DNA of 8,135 nt, taken from the NCBI GenBank assembly GCA_002342025.1, contig DDPD01000088.1:1-8135 (forward strand). The letters run 5' to 3'. Source of the stretch: Moraxellaceae bacterium UBA2477 (GTDB lineage Bacteria; Pseudomonadota; Gammaproteobacteria; Pseudomonadales; Moraxellaceae). The position numbers were made by a program, and so were the translations under genes. This document shows, in pieces, positions 1 to 6,924 of this stretch. The stretch's first letter is position 1, and each line of letters opens with the position of its first letter. The notes beneath the pieces are model-generated. The model made no database searches, was not told the origin of the DNA, and was given only the letters and a program-made list of their open reading frames with translations.

Positions 1-515
1 AGTACGACGCGCAGGGTGGGGTGGCGATCCACCAGCGGCGCCAACACGGTGTCGAGAAAGACCTTTTCGCGCTCGAAAATATCAATGTGGTTGTGTGTCA
101 CTTCACCATGAATTAGCAGCGGAATGCCCACTTCTGCCATGGTTTCAAGAACGGCATCGACCTTGCTTAAATCGGTCACGCCGGATTGTGAGTTAGTCGT
201 TGCCCCAGCAGGGTAAAGCTTGACGGCATGAACAAAGCCGCTGGCCTTGGCGCGCAAAATGTCATCACGCGTGGTGCCTTCGGTGAGGTACAGCACCATC
301 AGCGGCTCAAAGCTGGAACCTGCGGGACGGGCAGCTAAAATACGTTCGCGGTAGCTGCCGGCTTGCTCGGGCGTGACCGCAGGCGGAATTAAATTGGGCA
401 TAATGATCGCGCGGCCAAAGTAACGGGCCATCGCCGGGACGGTGTGAGCGAGCAGTTCGCCATCGCGCAGGTGCACGTGCCAGTCATCGGGGCGTGTAAT
501 AGTCAGAGATTGCAT
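1..515 (-). CDS. pyrC: Dihydroorotase, N-terminal half (partial at left edge)
   Basis: Cytosolic zinc enzyme of pyrimidine synthesis that interconverts N-carbamoyl-L-aspartate and L-dihydroorotate. The 171 complete codons read as the N-terminal half of a class II (E. coli-type, about 348 residues) dihydroorotase; the rest lies off the left edge. Visible active-site parts are the metal-binding HxH in DDWHVHLRDG (His13, His15), MPNL at 39-42, the Lys99 expected to be carboxylated and bridge the metals in VKLYPAGATTNS, and His136 in IHGEVTH; each sits three residues below its E. coli equivalent as I recall it. I chose the ATG at 515-513 because a GGA lies six bases upstream; an in-frame ATG at 521-519 would add only Met-Ala and has no ribosome-binding site of its own. 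It is divergent from the diguanylate cyclase gene across 74 bases. No frameshift or missing residue is seen. Confidence 0.95.
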   Translation of the reverse strand, partial: MQSLTITRPDDWHVHLRDGELLAHTVPAMARYFGRAIIMPNLIPPAVTPEQAGSYRERILAARPAGSSFEPLMVLYLTEGTTRDDILRAKASGFVHAVKLYPAGATTNSQSGVTDLSKVDAVLETMAEVGIPLLIHGEVTHNHIDIFEREKVFLDTVLAPLVDRHPTLRVV

Positions 516-589
516 GGCCATTCCAGGGGTCGTCAAACGCAGTAAAGACGCATAGGCTACCGGATGGCGACGAGTCGGCAAAGGTCGCA
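516..589. promoter_or_regulatory. Divergent pyrC / diguanylate cyclase intergenic region
   Basis: This 74-base gap must hold or adjoin the start signals of both divergent genes. The only clear signal is AAAGG at 580-584, a good ribosome-binding site five bases before the ATG at 590. Promoter matches are weak in both directions: TAGGCT at 553-558 is a poor -10 for the rightward gene. I see no hairpin that would suggest pyrC-type attenuation. Confidence 0.3.
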
Positions 590-1855
590 ATGACATTGAG
601 TGCAAATATGGCAGGCGATAAATCCGCAAAAGCAGCAGCCTGGGAGGCTGAGTACGACACCATACGCGAACTTTTGTCGCATAAATTCGGTGTTTTGCGC
701 TTTCCTATGCCGCTAGAGACAGACGTTCGTCACTACATGCACCAGCGTGCAGTAGCCACGCTGCGTGAAAGTTATTGGATGGTCTTTCTCCTGTACATTT
801 GTTCCGTTGGCTTGGCGGTTCAACAATTTGCGGCACCTTGGCGTTTACGTCAGTTCCCGGAAGATTTTCAAGTCACGCTGTGGTTATTTACGGCGACGGG
901 TATCGCCGTGGTGCTCGTGGCCGTGTGCATTCGGTTTAAAGCACTCGATCGCTATCACATTTGGTACGTGGCGGTGGGCTCAGCCATTGCCCTGATCGCG
1001 CTCACCATTGGGCCATCGTTTTACTCGGACGACGCGTTACAGCAGCAATCCTCGTATTTTATGATTTACGTGCTGCTGATTATTTATGGCGTTGCCAACC
1101 TGCGATTGGTTCAGGCATCGGCGATTGGCGGTTGTAGTTTAGTGGTGTCGTTTGCGATTTTGTACGCGACCGGTAACACCCATGAGGTAGGCGCATTATT
1201 GCAGTACGGTGTCATGGCCAATCTGGTGGGTTGTGGCAATGCCTATGTGCTCGAAGTGCGAGATCGGCGACTGTTTTTGCAGTCACGGCTGCTAGAGCTG
1301 GAAAAGCGTCAGCTCAACCGACTCTCCGAGCGCATGGTGCAGTTGGCACGTGAAGATGGTTTGACCGGTTTAGCCAATCGCCGCCACTTCAACGATACAT
1401 TTATGGTGGAGTGGGAACGTGCGCGACGTGAGCGTCAGCCACTGGCCTTAATCTTTGTTGATGTTGATCACTTCAAGGCTTACAACGACAGTTATGGGCA
1501 TCTTGAAGGCGATAGGGCGCTGGTTGCTGTCGCTGCCGCCATGAAGCCCTTGGCCCGGCGAGCCGGTGACTTGGCGGCACGCTATGGCGGTGAGGAGTTT
1601 GTTCTATTGCTGCCCAACACCTCTAGTGAGGGCGCAAATGACGTTGCCCAAGAGTTACTGAGCCTTGTCGATAGCCGCCAAATTCCCCATAAAGCGTCCT
1701 CGGTAGGGCGCTTTCTGAGTGTCAGTATTGGCGTCGCCAGCATTGTGCCCGATGTTCATTTGGCGCCCTCTCAGCTCATTGATTTGGCCGATGCCGCGCT
1801 CTATGCGGCGAAAGAGAGTGGTCGCCACCAGATTGTGGTGAACGATCTGGGCTAA
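590..1855 (+). CDS. Membrane-anchored diguanylate cyclase (GGDEF)
   Basis: Predicted to condense two GTP into the second messenger c-di-GMP at the inner membrane. The 421 residues form a soluble N-terminus (1-60, with LRFPMPLE at 36-43), six likely membrane helices (about 63-81, 94-114, 122-140, 156-173, 176-194, 201-220), a charged probable coiled coil (224-250) and a C-terminal GGDEF domain (about 254-418). The domain looks active: DGLTGLANRRHF at 256-267, DVDHFKAYND at 291-300 with the metal ligand Asp291 and substrate-binding Asn299 and Asp308, and the signature GGEEF at 333-337. RAGD at 324-327 lies exactly five residues before it and matches the RxxD inhibitory site for product feedback. 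No EAL or HD-GYP domain follows. The start is supported by AAAGG at 580-584; Met7 is an alternative without such a site. The signal sensed by the membrane part is unknown. Codon use is less biased than in argG. Confidence 0.93.
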   Translation: MTLSANMAGDKSAKAAAWEAEYDTIRELLSHKFGVLRFPMPLETDVRHYMHQRAVATLRESYWMVFLLYICSVGLAVQQFAAPWRLRQFPEDFQVTLWLFTATGIAVVLVAVCIRFKALDRYHIWYVAVGSAIALIALTIGPSFYSDDALQQQSSYFMIYVLLIIYGVANLRLVQASAIGGCSLVVSFAILYATGNTHEVGALLQYGVMANLVGCGNAYVLEVRDRRLFLQSRLLELEKRQLNRLSERMVQLAREDGLTGLANRRHFNDTFMVEWERARRERQPLALIFVDVDHFKAYNDSYGHLEGDRALVAVAAAMKPLARRAGDLAARYGGEEFVLLLPNTSSEGANDVAQELLSLVDSRQIPHKASSVGRFLSVSIGVASIVPDVHLAPSQLIDLADAALYAAKESGRHQIVVNDLG

Positions 1856-1873
1856 TGCCAAGGTTTGCAGCGG

Positions 1874-1903
1874 TTCCCCGCGACGCGCTGTTTCGCGTAC
1901 AAT
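1874..1903 (+). promoter_or_regulatory. Candidate argG promoter
   Basis: TACAAT at 1898-1903 matches five of six bases of the sigma-70 -10 box. An 18-base spacer leads back to a weak -35, TTCCCC at 1874-1879. Transcription would begin near 1910, just before the leader hairpin. A short inverted repeat, ACGCG (1883-1887) with CGCGT (1894-1898), lies in the spacer and could be an operator. No clear ArgR box is seen. Inferred from sequence only. Confidence 0.35.
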
Positions 1904-1912
1904 TTGCCGCCT

Positions 1913-1943
1913 GCTTTCTGCGCCGGACTTTGGTGCAGAAGGC
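1913..1943 (+). promoter_or_regulatory. Hairpin in argG 5' leader
   Basis: Bases 1913-1924 pair with 1932-1943, giving a 12-pair stem with two G-U wobbles (1915/1941 and 1922/1934) and a seven-base loop (1925-1931). If transcription begins near 1910 the hairpin sits at the extreme 5' end of the argG mRNA. No U-run follows directly, so it is not a convincing intrinsic terminator for the upstream cyclase gene, though a weak TAATTTT follows at 1949-1955. A competing fold is given separately. Confidence 0.5.
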
Positions 1944-1961
1944 TCCCCTAATTTTCTGCGC
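1933..1961 (+). promoter_or_regulatory. Alternative hairpin in argG leader
   Basis: TTTCTGCGC occurs twice, at 1915-1923 and 1953-1961. The second copy can also pair with the right arm of the first hairpin: 1933-1940 with 1954-1961, eight pairs including one G-U, with a 13-base loop. The two folds exclude one another. This one ends two bases before the weak ribosome-binding site TGAG at 1963-1966. The pairing is seen; any regulatory use is inference. Confidence 0.35.
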
Positions 1962-1974
1962 ATGAGTGCTTTCC

Positions 1975-3201
1975 ATGGCTGACATCAAGAAGGTCGTTTT
2001 GGCCTATTCCGGCGGTCTCGACACCTCCGTTATCGTTCGCTGGCTGCAAGATAACTACGGTTGCGAAATCGTTACCTTCACCGCTGACCTCGGTCAGGGC
2101 GAAGAAGTTGAGCCGGCGCGTGCCAAGGCTCAGGCCATGGGCATTAAGGACATCTTCATTGAAGATCTGCGCGAAGAGTTCGTGCGCGATTACGTGTTCC
2201 CGATGTTCCGCGCCAACACCATCTACGAAGGCGAATACCTGCTCGGCACCTCGATTGCGCGTCCGCTGATCGCTAAGCGTTTGGTCGAGATCGCCAACGA
2301 AGTCGGTGCCGATGCCATCTCGCATGGTGCTACCGGCAAGGGCAACGACCAGGTTCGCTTCGAGCTCGGCGCCTACGCGCTGAAGCCGGGCATCAAGGTT
2401 ATCGCGCCGTGGCGCGAATGGGATCTGACCTCACGCGAAACGCTGATGGCCTATGCCAAGACCCGCGACATCCCTATCGATTTTGCCAAGGCCGGCAAGA
2501 AGTCGCCGTACTCCATGGACGCCAACCTGCTGCATATCTCCTATGAAGGCGGCGTGCTGGAAGATCCGTGGACCGAGTGCGAAGAGTCCATGTGGCGTTG
2601 GTCGGTGGCCCCAGAAGCGGCTCCCGATGTTGCTACCTATATCGATCTGACTTTTGAGAACGGTGATGTGGTTGCCATCAATGGTGAGAAGCTGAGCCCA
2701 GCCACCGTGCTGACCAATCTCAACCAGATCGGCGGTGCCAATGGCATCGGCCGTCTCGACCTGGTCGAGAACCGCTATGTCGGCATGAAGTCGCGCGGCT
2801 GCTACGAAACGCCGGGCGGCACCATCCTGCTCAAGGCGCATCGTGCCATTGAGTCGATCACGCTGGATCGCGAAGTCGCCCACCTTAAGGATGAGCTGAT
2901 GCCGCGTTACGCGTCGTTGATTTACAACGGCTACTGGTGGTCGCCAGAACGCCTGCTGTTGCAGGGTCTGATCGACAACTCGCAGGTGCATGTGAATGGT
3001 GTGGTTCGCCTGAAACTGTATAAGGGTAATGTCATCGTGGTGGGTCGCCAGTCGGCCAACTCGCTGTTCGATACGCGTATCTCGACCTTCGAAGATGATG
3101 GTGGTGCCTACAATCAGGCCGATGCCGCCGGCTTCATTAAGCTCAATGCGTTACGTATGCGCATTGCCGCCAACAACGGACGCGCACTGCTCGGCAAGTG
3201 A
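1975..3201 (+). CDS. argG: Argininosuccinate synthase
   Basis: Cytosolic enzyme joining citrulline and aspartate with ATP to form argininosuccinate, the penultimate step of arginine synthesis. The protein has 408 residues, normal for the approximately 400-residue type. Both family signatures are intact: the ATP pyrophosphatase loop AYSGGLDTS at 10-18 and GATGKGNDQVRF at 118-129; KSPYSMDANLLH at 176-187 and CYETPGGT at 276-283 are further conserved stretches. I chose ATG 1975 because MADIKKVVLAYSGG is the usual family N-terminus and TGAG at 1963-1966 lies eight bases upstream; an in-frame GTG at 1966 would add three residues and lacks a ribosome-binding site. Of 20 Lys codons 19 are AAG, against three of nine in the neighbouring cyclase, as expected for a strongly expressed gene. 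It is probably transcribed alone from a promoter in the 119-base gap upstream. It converges on the DUF748 gene across a long inverted repeat. Confidence 0.98.
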   Translation: MADIKKVVLAYSGGLDTSVIVRWLQDNYGCEIVTFTADLGQGEEVEPARAKAQAMGIKDIFIEDLREEFVRDYVFPMFRANTIYEGEYLLGTSIARPLIAKRLVEIANEVGADAISHGATGKGNDQVRFELGAYALKPGIKVIAPWREWDLTSRETLMAYAKTRDIPIDFAKAGKKSPYSMDANLLHISYEGGVLEDPWTECEESMWRWSVAPEAAPDVATYIDLTFENGDVVAINGEKLSPATVLTNLNQIGGANGIGRLDLVENRYVGMKSRGCYETPGGTILLKAHRAIESITLDREVAHLKDELMPRYASLIYNGYWWSPERLLLQGLIDNSQVHVNGVVRLKLYKGNVIVVGRQSANSLFDTRISTFEDDGGAYNQADAAGFIKLNALRMRIAANNGRALLGK

Positions 3202-3202
3202 T

Positions 3203-3276
3203 GTCCGCCGCTCCTGCCGCGCTTATGTTTCCAGGGCTACGGATGCCCGGGAAACATAAGCACGGCGACAGCGGAC
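3203..3276. repeat. Long imperfect inverted repeat between convergent genes, possible bidirectional terminator
   Basis: Almost the whole gap between argG and the convergent DUF748 gene folds back on itself. From outside in: 3203-3208 pairs with 3271-3276 (6 pairs), 3216-3219 with 3263-3266 (4), 3221-3232 with 3250-3261 (12 perfect pairs) and 3234-3237 with 3245-3248 (4), closing a seven-base loop at 3238-3244. Either strand would give a very stable RNA hairpin able to protect the 3' ends of both mRNAs. There is no T-run on either side, so classic intrinsic termination is not shown. GGCTACGG also occurs twice in direct orientation (3235-3242, 3279-3286). It could instead be a dispersed palindromic element. 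Confidence 0.6.
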
Positions 3277-3280
3277 TAGG

Positions 3281-6220
3281 CTACGGCGTAGTCAGCTTGA
3301 GCGGCACCACCAACATCCCTTCGGTGGCTACCCCTTGCCCCTGATCCAGCAAAAATATCCGCTCAGCCGGCACCACTTGGCTCTCCAGCAGCGCCGTGAC
3401 AATGACCTGCCCGCGTTGCTGCGCCAGTGCATTGAGCGCGTTGTCGCTGACGGCTTGCAGCCCGGCAAGGGCATCCATTAAGCGTGCTTCATAGCCTGCT
3501 TCGTTGAGCTCCATTTTGCCGTTGGGCGCGGGCACTTGCGATAGCTCGCGCAGGGCATTCACGGCCGAGCGGCTTTGGGCCTGACGCAGCAAATATTCCA
3601 AGGCTTCGATGCGACTGTCTTTGCGGCCTTGCAGACGCTGGGCAATGGCGGCGTCGACTTTCTGGCGCTGTAATGCTGCACGATCCGCTTTGGTATCGCT
3701 GAGTCCGCGCACTTCAAGTTGCAGGGCGGGGCGTGCGCTCAGTACCTTTTCCAGCTTGCCTAGGTTGTCGCGAGCCGCCGGGCTGAGCTCCGTGCTGCCG
3801 AGTGCGAACGGGACTTCGCCGAGGCTTGCCCCATCACCACCCAAAAGGTTACCGAGCACGCTGAAAGGCGCAGTAATGGCGCGTTGCAGCAAATTCACGA
3901 AGGCCTGCCAGATAATCGGACCGATAGAAAACTCGGGGTTGTCGAGGCTGCCGCTCAGGGGTAAATCGATGTCGATGTTGTCATCGACATCGCGCAGGAT
4001 GGCGACCGCCAGTTTCAGCGGCAGGCCAATAGATTCCGGCGAATCGACCTTTTCACCCAGACGTAGCTGGCGCAAGACCACCTTGTTGTCGGCTTTCAAC
4101 TGTCGCTTTTGAATTTGATAATTGAGGTCGAGATCGAGTTTGCCACGGTCGATGCGGTAACCGGCAAAGCGTGCGGCATAAGGTGTCAGGCTGCTCAGTT
4201 CGAGCTGGCGGAACTGTAGGGCCATATCGAGGCTAAGGTCGCTGGCAAGCGGATTCATCTGGCCACGAATGCTAACTTCGCCGGAGGGTGAGACCACGCC
4301 TTTCAGATCGACTTTGGCACTGGCAACATCACGACTGTCGAGGCCGGTAATGCGGCCTTGCAGCTTTTCGATGCCGGTAGCAAAGCCCGGCGTCATGCTT
4401 TGGTCACCAAAGAGCATGGCGCTGCGGCGAACGCTTACCGTGTCGATGCGGACAGACATCGGCTTGCTGGCAGTAGCAGGTGGAGGCGGCGGTGTTGTGG
4501 TCTCGGCCTTGGGCGCGATGGCCAATTGCGCCAGATTGAGCTGACGATCCGGAGAAATGAGCACCTGCCCGAAGAGGCCGTCGGTATCGATGTTGTTGAT
4601 ACGCAGCTGATTGCGCTCAAGTTGCAGGTTCAGCCCGTTAATCTGCAGGCGCTGGGCGGCGAGTAGGCGAACCTGGTCCTTGCTGTTGAGGATGTTGAGC
4701 TGAGAAATGCCCGCATTACCAGTCAGGCGCACACCTGATTCTGGGTCCCATTTCAGTGTCAGCTCGCTACTTGCGGTGCCTTGTTTGAGCTCGATGGCCA
4801 GTTGTTGTGCGAGATAGGGTTGTGCCAGCGTCAGCGGCAGGGCGCTGCTGTTCAGGTTGAGGCTAACGGATGGCTGCTCAATGTCGACCTCACCCGCGAT
4901 GGCGATACGCCCTTGCTGGAGCTGCGCGGTGACTTGCAGTGGCAGCGGTTTAGGTGCTGGCCAGAGCAAGGGACCCGTGCTGACATGAATGTTGTTCAGC
5001 GTCGCTTTCATGGCGGGTTGCGTGCTGGCATCACGCCAATGGATGGCCCAGTCAGTCAAAGCCAGTTGATCTAGAGTGAGTTGCCAAGGCTTTGCCGGGG
5101 CGGTGGTTTTGGCCGCAGTTTCTGCGGTGTCGGCCTTGGCATTGCCGCGTTTGTTAGGCTGCGCCAGTGCCTGCAACAGGGGCAAATTACCTCGGCTGTT
5201 GCGCTGTATCTGCAATTCAGCGGTGGCGGCACTGATCTGGCCAATGTGCACCGTCTGCGCCGGCCAAGCGACATCGATTTGGCTGATGTCTAGGCTGGGT
5301 AGATCAAACAGTGGTTGCTTAAGCTGACGCGGAAGGCGCAGCGATAGGTCGCGTAATTGCAGGGCCGCTTGAGAAATTTTCGCCGAGGCCTGACCGTTCA
5401 CGACCTGGGCTTGATAGGGGAGTTGCAGTGCAAGCCGACCACTGCTCATGGTCAGCGGTAACGGCTCTGGCAGCATGGCTTGCAGGCGGGTGAGTGGCAG
5501 ATTGGCGAGGCTAAACCTGCCTTGGCTGCTGAGGTTTTTCAGATCGATGCGGCCATCCCACGTCAGCTCGGTATCGTCATCGAGACGTGTGCTGAAGGCG
5601 ATGCGGCCCTCTTCTTGGCTGGCATAGGAACGCAGATCGCGCACTTCAATGCGGCTAGAGGCCAAGCGCACATCGACCACCGGCTTCATCTTCTCGTCGC
5701 GGAAATGCAGCTTGCCCTGATCCAGCAAAAAGTGGTCGATTGCCCAGCGCAGGTTGGATGGCGGCTCGTTAGGGTCCGATGCGGGCACCAGTTTGAGCAG
5801 ATTGAGCTCACCCGCAGGGTTGATGATGGCGTTCACTTCCGGGCCGATTAGCGCAACATCATCGAGGCTGATGCTGCCGCGCCAGAGCGAGGCCAGCGAG
5901 AGGTTTACGCGAATCTGCTCAGCGGCGACTAATACATCACTGCCATCTTGAATCTTTAGGTGTTGCAGCGCCAACTCGCCTCGCAGTGGATTGAGACGGA
6001 TGTCGCCAACACTCAGCTGCACGGGTAGTTTTTGCCCGACCGCCCAAGGCAATAGCGTTTTCAGTAAGGGTGGGCCGCCGAGCCAAAGTAGCAGGCAAAA
6101 TGCCAGCCAAGCGACCAGCAGGCGAAGGCTCCAAATGTGCCAGCGAGGGCGTGTCTTAGACGCTGTATTCGGCGTCGCGCCACGGAGTTGCTTGCCTTGT
6201 GTAGCCGTGGCTTCAGTCAT
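3281..6220 (-). CDS. DUF748 / AsmA-like envelope protein with OmpA-like C-terminus
   Basis: A 979-residue protein with one N-terminal membrane helix (about 29-48) after a basic, soluble start, so most of it should lie in the periplasm anchored to the inner membrane. The body (about 65-770) alternates short hydrophobic strands with polar turns, as in the beta-rich AsmA/TamB-like proteins, and I recognise the DUF748 style; that clan is linked to lipid movement between membranes, but this family's exact role is unsettled. A Pro-rich linker (575-587) splits the body. The end (about 803-860) resembles a degenerate OmpA-like domain: FALGSTEL at 805-812 and GLSDTKAD at 839-846. ATG 6220 is chosen because AAGGA lies eight bases upstream. 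Its first eight bases, ATGACTGA, overlap the nth stop, which suggests coupled translation. The frame stays open upstream to an ATG at 6328, but that lies deep inside nth. Confidence 0.8.
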   Translation of the reverse strand: MTEATATQGKQLRGATPNTASKTRPRWHIWSLRLLVAWLAFCLLLWLGGPPLLKTLLPWAVGQKLPVQLSVGDIRLNPLRGELALQHLKIQDGSDVLVAAEQIRVNLSLASLWRGSISLDDVALIGPEVNAIINPAGELNLLKLVPASDPNEPPSNLRWAIDHFLLDQGKLHFRDEKMKPVVDVRLASSRIEVRDLRSYASQEEGRIAFSTRLDDDTELTWDGRIDLKNLSSQGRFSLANLPLTRLQAMLPEPLPLTMSSGRLALQLPYQAQVVNGQASAKISQAALQLRDLSLRLPRQLKQPLFDLPSLDISQIDVAWPAQTVHIGQISAATAELQIQRNSRGNLPLLQALAQPNKRGNAKADTAETAAKTTAPAKPWQLTLDQLALTDWAIHWRDASTQPAMKATLNNIHVSTGPLLWPAPKPLPLQVTAQLQQGRIAIAGEVDIEQPSVSLNLNSSALPLTLAQPYLAQQLAIELKQGTASSELTLKWDPESGVRLTGNAGISQLNILNSKDQVRLLAAQRLQINGLNLQLERNQLRINNIDTDGLFGQVLISPDRQLNLAQLAIAPKAETTTPPPPPATASKPMSVRIDTVSVRRSAMLFGDQSMTPGFATGIEKLQGRITGLDSRDVASAKVDLKGVVSPSGEVSIRGQMNPLASDLSLDMALQFRQLELSSLTPYAARFAGYRIDRGKLDLDLNYQIQKRQLKADNKVVLRQLRLGEKVDSPESIGLPLKLAVAILRDVDDNIDIDLPLSGSLDNPEFSIGPIIWQAFVNLLQRAITAPFSVLGNLLGGDGASLGEVPFALGSTELSPAARDNLGKLEKVLSARPALQLEVRGLSDTKADRAALQRQKVDAAIAQRLQGRKDSRIEALEYLLRQAQSRSAVNALRELSQVPAPNGKMELNEAGYEARLMDALAGLQAVSDNALNALAQQRGQVIVTALLESQVVPAERIFLLDQGQGVATEGMLVVPLKLTTP

Positions 6221-6848
6221 ATTGCTTGTCCTTGAAATCGCATAAGTCCTCGATACGGCAGCTTCCGCAGCGCGGTTTGCGCGCGATGCATGTGTAGCGT
6301 CCGTGGAGGATGAGCCAATGATGGGCATCTTGCCGGAATTCTTGAGGTACGTGGCGCATCAACGCTGCTTCCACGGCATCTACATCTTTGCCTTTGGCAA
6401 TGCCTGTGCGGTTGCTGACGCGGAAAATATGCGTGTCCACCGCAATAGTGGGCCAGCCGAACGCGGTGTTGAGCACCACATTGGCTGTCTTGCGGCCAAC
6501 GCCGGGCAAGCGCTCCAAGGCGGCACGGTCTTCCGGTACTTCGCCGCCATGCTCGTCGAGCAGAATGCGGCAGGTTTTAATGGTGTTCTCCGCCTTGGTG
6601 TTAAACAGGCCAATCGTTTTGATGTACTGCTTCAGCCCATCAACGCCAAGGGCCAGCATTTTTGCTGGGGTGTTGGCGATGGCAAACAATGGCCCCGTGG
6701 CCTTATTCACGCCAACGTCGGTGGCTTGCGCCGAAAGCAATACGGCAATGAGTAACTCAAAGGGATTGCGATAATGTAGCTCAGTGGTTGGGTGCGGATT
6801 GTCGGCACGCAGGCGAGCAAAAATTTCCTGGCGTTTAGCGGCATTCAT
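6213..6848 (-). CDS. nth: Endonuclease III (DNA glycosylase/AP lyase)
   Basis: Base-excision repair enzyme that removes oxidised pyrimidines from DNA and cuts at abasic sites. The 211 residues equal the E. coli length, and long stretches match that protein as I remember it. The helix-hairpin-helix LPGVGRKTA at 114-122 carries the catalytic Lys120; Asp138 in AVDTH is the second catalytic residue; Cys187, Cys194, Cys197 and Cys203 have the C-x6-C-x2-C-x5-C spacing of the [4Fe-4S] cluster. ATG 6848 gives the family N-terminus MNAAKRQEI; an in-frame GTG at 6860 would add four residues. Neither start has a good ribosome-binding site, so translation may be modest. It is first in an operon with the DUF748 gene, whose start overlaps the nth stop by eight bases, and is divergent from the dehydrogenase. 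In many proteobacteria nth neighbours rnf genes, which fits the RnfB fragment nearby. Confidence 0.98.
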   Translation of the reverse strand: MNAAKRQEIFARLRADNPHPTTELHYRNPFELLIAVLLSAQATDVGVNKATGPLFAIANTPAKMLALGVDGLKQYIKTIGLFNTKAENTIKTCRILLDEHGGEVPEDRAALERLPGVGRKTANVVLNTAFGWPTIAVDTHIFRVSNRTGIAKGKDVDAVEAALMRHVPQEFRQDAHHWLILHGRYTCIARKPRCGSCRIEDLCDFKDKQYD

Positions 6849-6924
6849 GGCGGGCAACACAGATGTTTAATTTTAGGCATTCTATCGTGCAATTTAAGCA
6901 GCGGTATGAATTGGAGTGATCACG
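6849..6924. promoter_or_regulatory. Divergent nth / dehydrogenase promoter region
   Basis: A 76-base gap between divergent genes, AT-rich at 6864-6900. For nth, TAGAAT on the minus strand (6884-6879) matches five of six -10 bases and would place the transcript start near 6872, but the -35 at the right distance is poor. For the dehydrogenase the clear signal is GGAG at 6913-6916, eight bases before ATG 6925; I see no convincing -35/-10 pair. Confidence 0.35.

Noticed and set aside
29..36. E. coli Chi sequence GCTGGTGG on the minus strand in pyrC
   Set aside because: A single octamer within coding sequence; there is no evidence that this organism uses the E. coli Chi.
531..537. TTTGACG on the minus strand as a pyrC -35 box
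   Set aside because: It lies only about 10-16 bases before the pyrC start codons, so its -10 would fall inside the coding sequence, and none is seen there.
1966..1974. GTG start for argG, three codons upstream
   Set aside because: No ribosome-binding site precedes it, and the family N-terminus begins at the ATG at 1975.
2431..2991. 186-codon open frame antisense to argG
   Set aside because: argG is certain by both family signatures; the antisense frame shows no motif and arises from biased codon use.
3609..4112. 167-codon open frame antisense to the DUF748 gene
   Set aside because: Rich in Arg and Ser, with no domain, as expected for a shadow of a GC-rich gene.
6221..6328. 36-residue N-terminal extension of the DUF748 protein
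   Set aside because: It lies wholly within nth in another frame, is unlike a signal region, and the ATG at 6220 has a well-placed AAGGA.
6303..6755. 150-codon open frame antisense to nth
   Set aside because: The opposite strand encodes an unmistakable Nth with all catalytic and cluster residues.
6849..6860. GTG start for nth, four codons upstream
   Set aside because: The ATG at 6848 reproduces the family start and gives 211 residues, the E. coli length.
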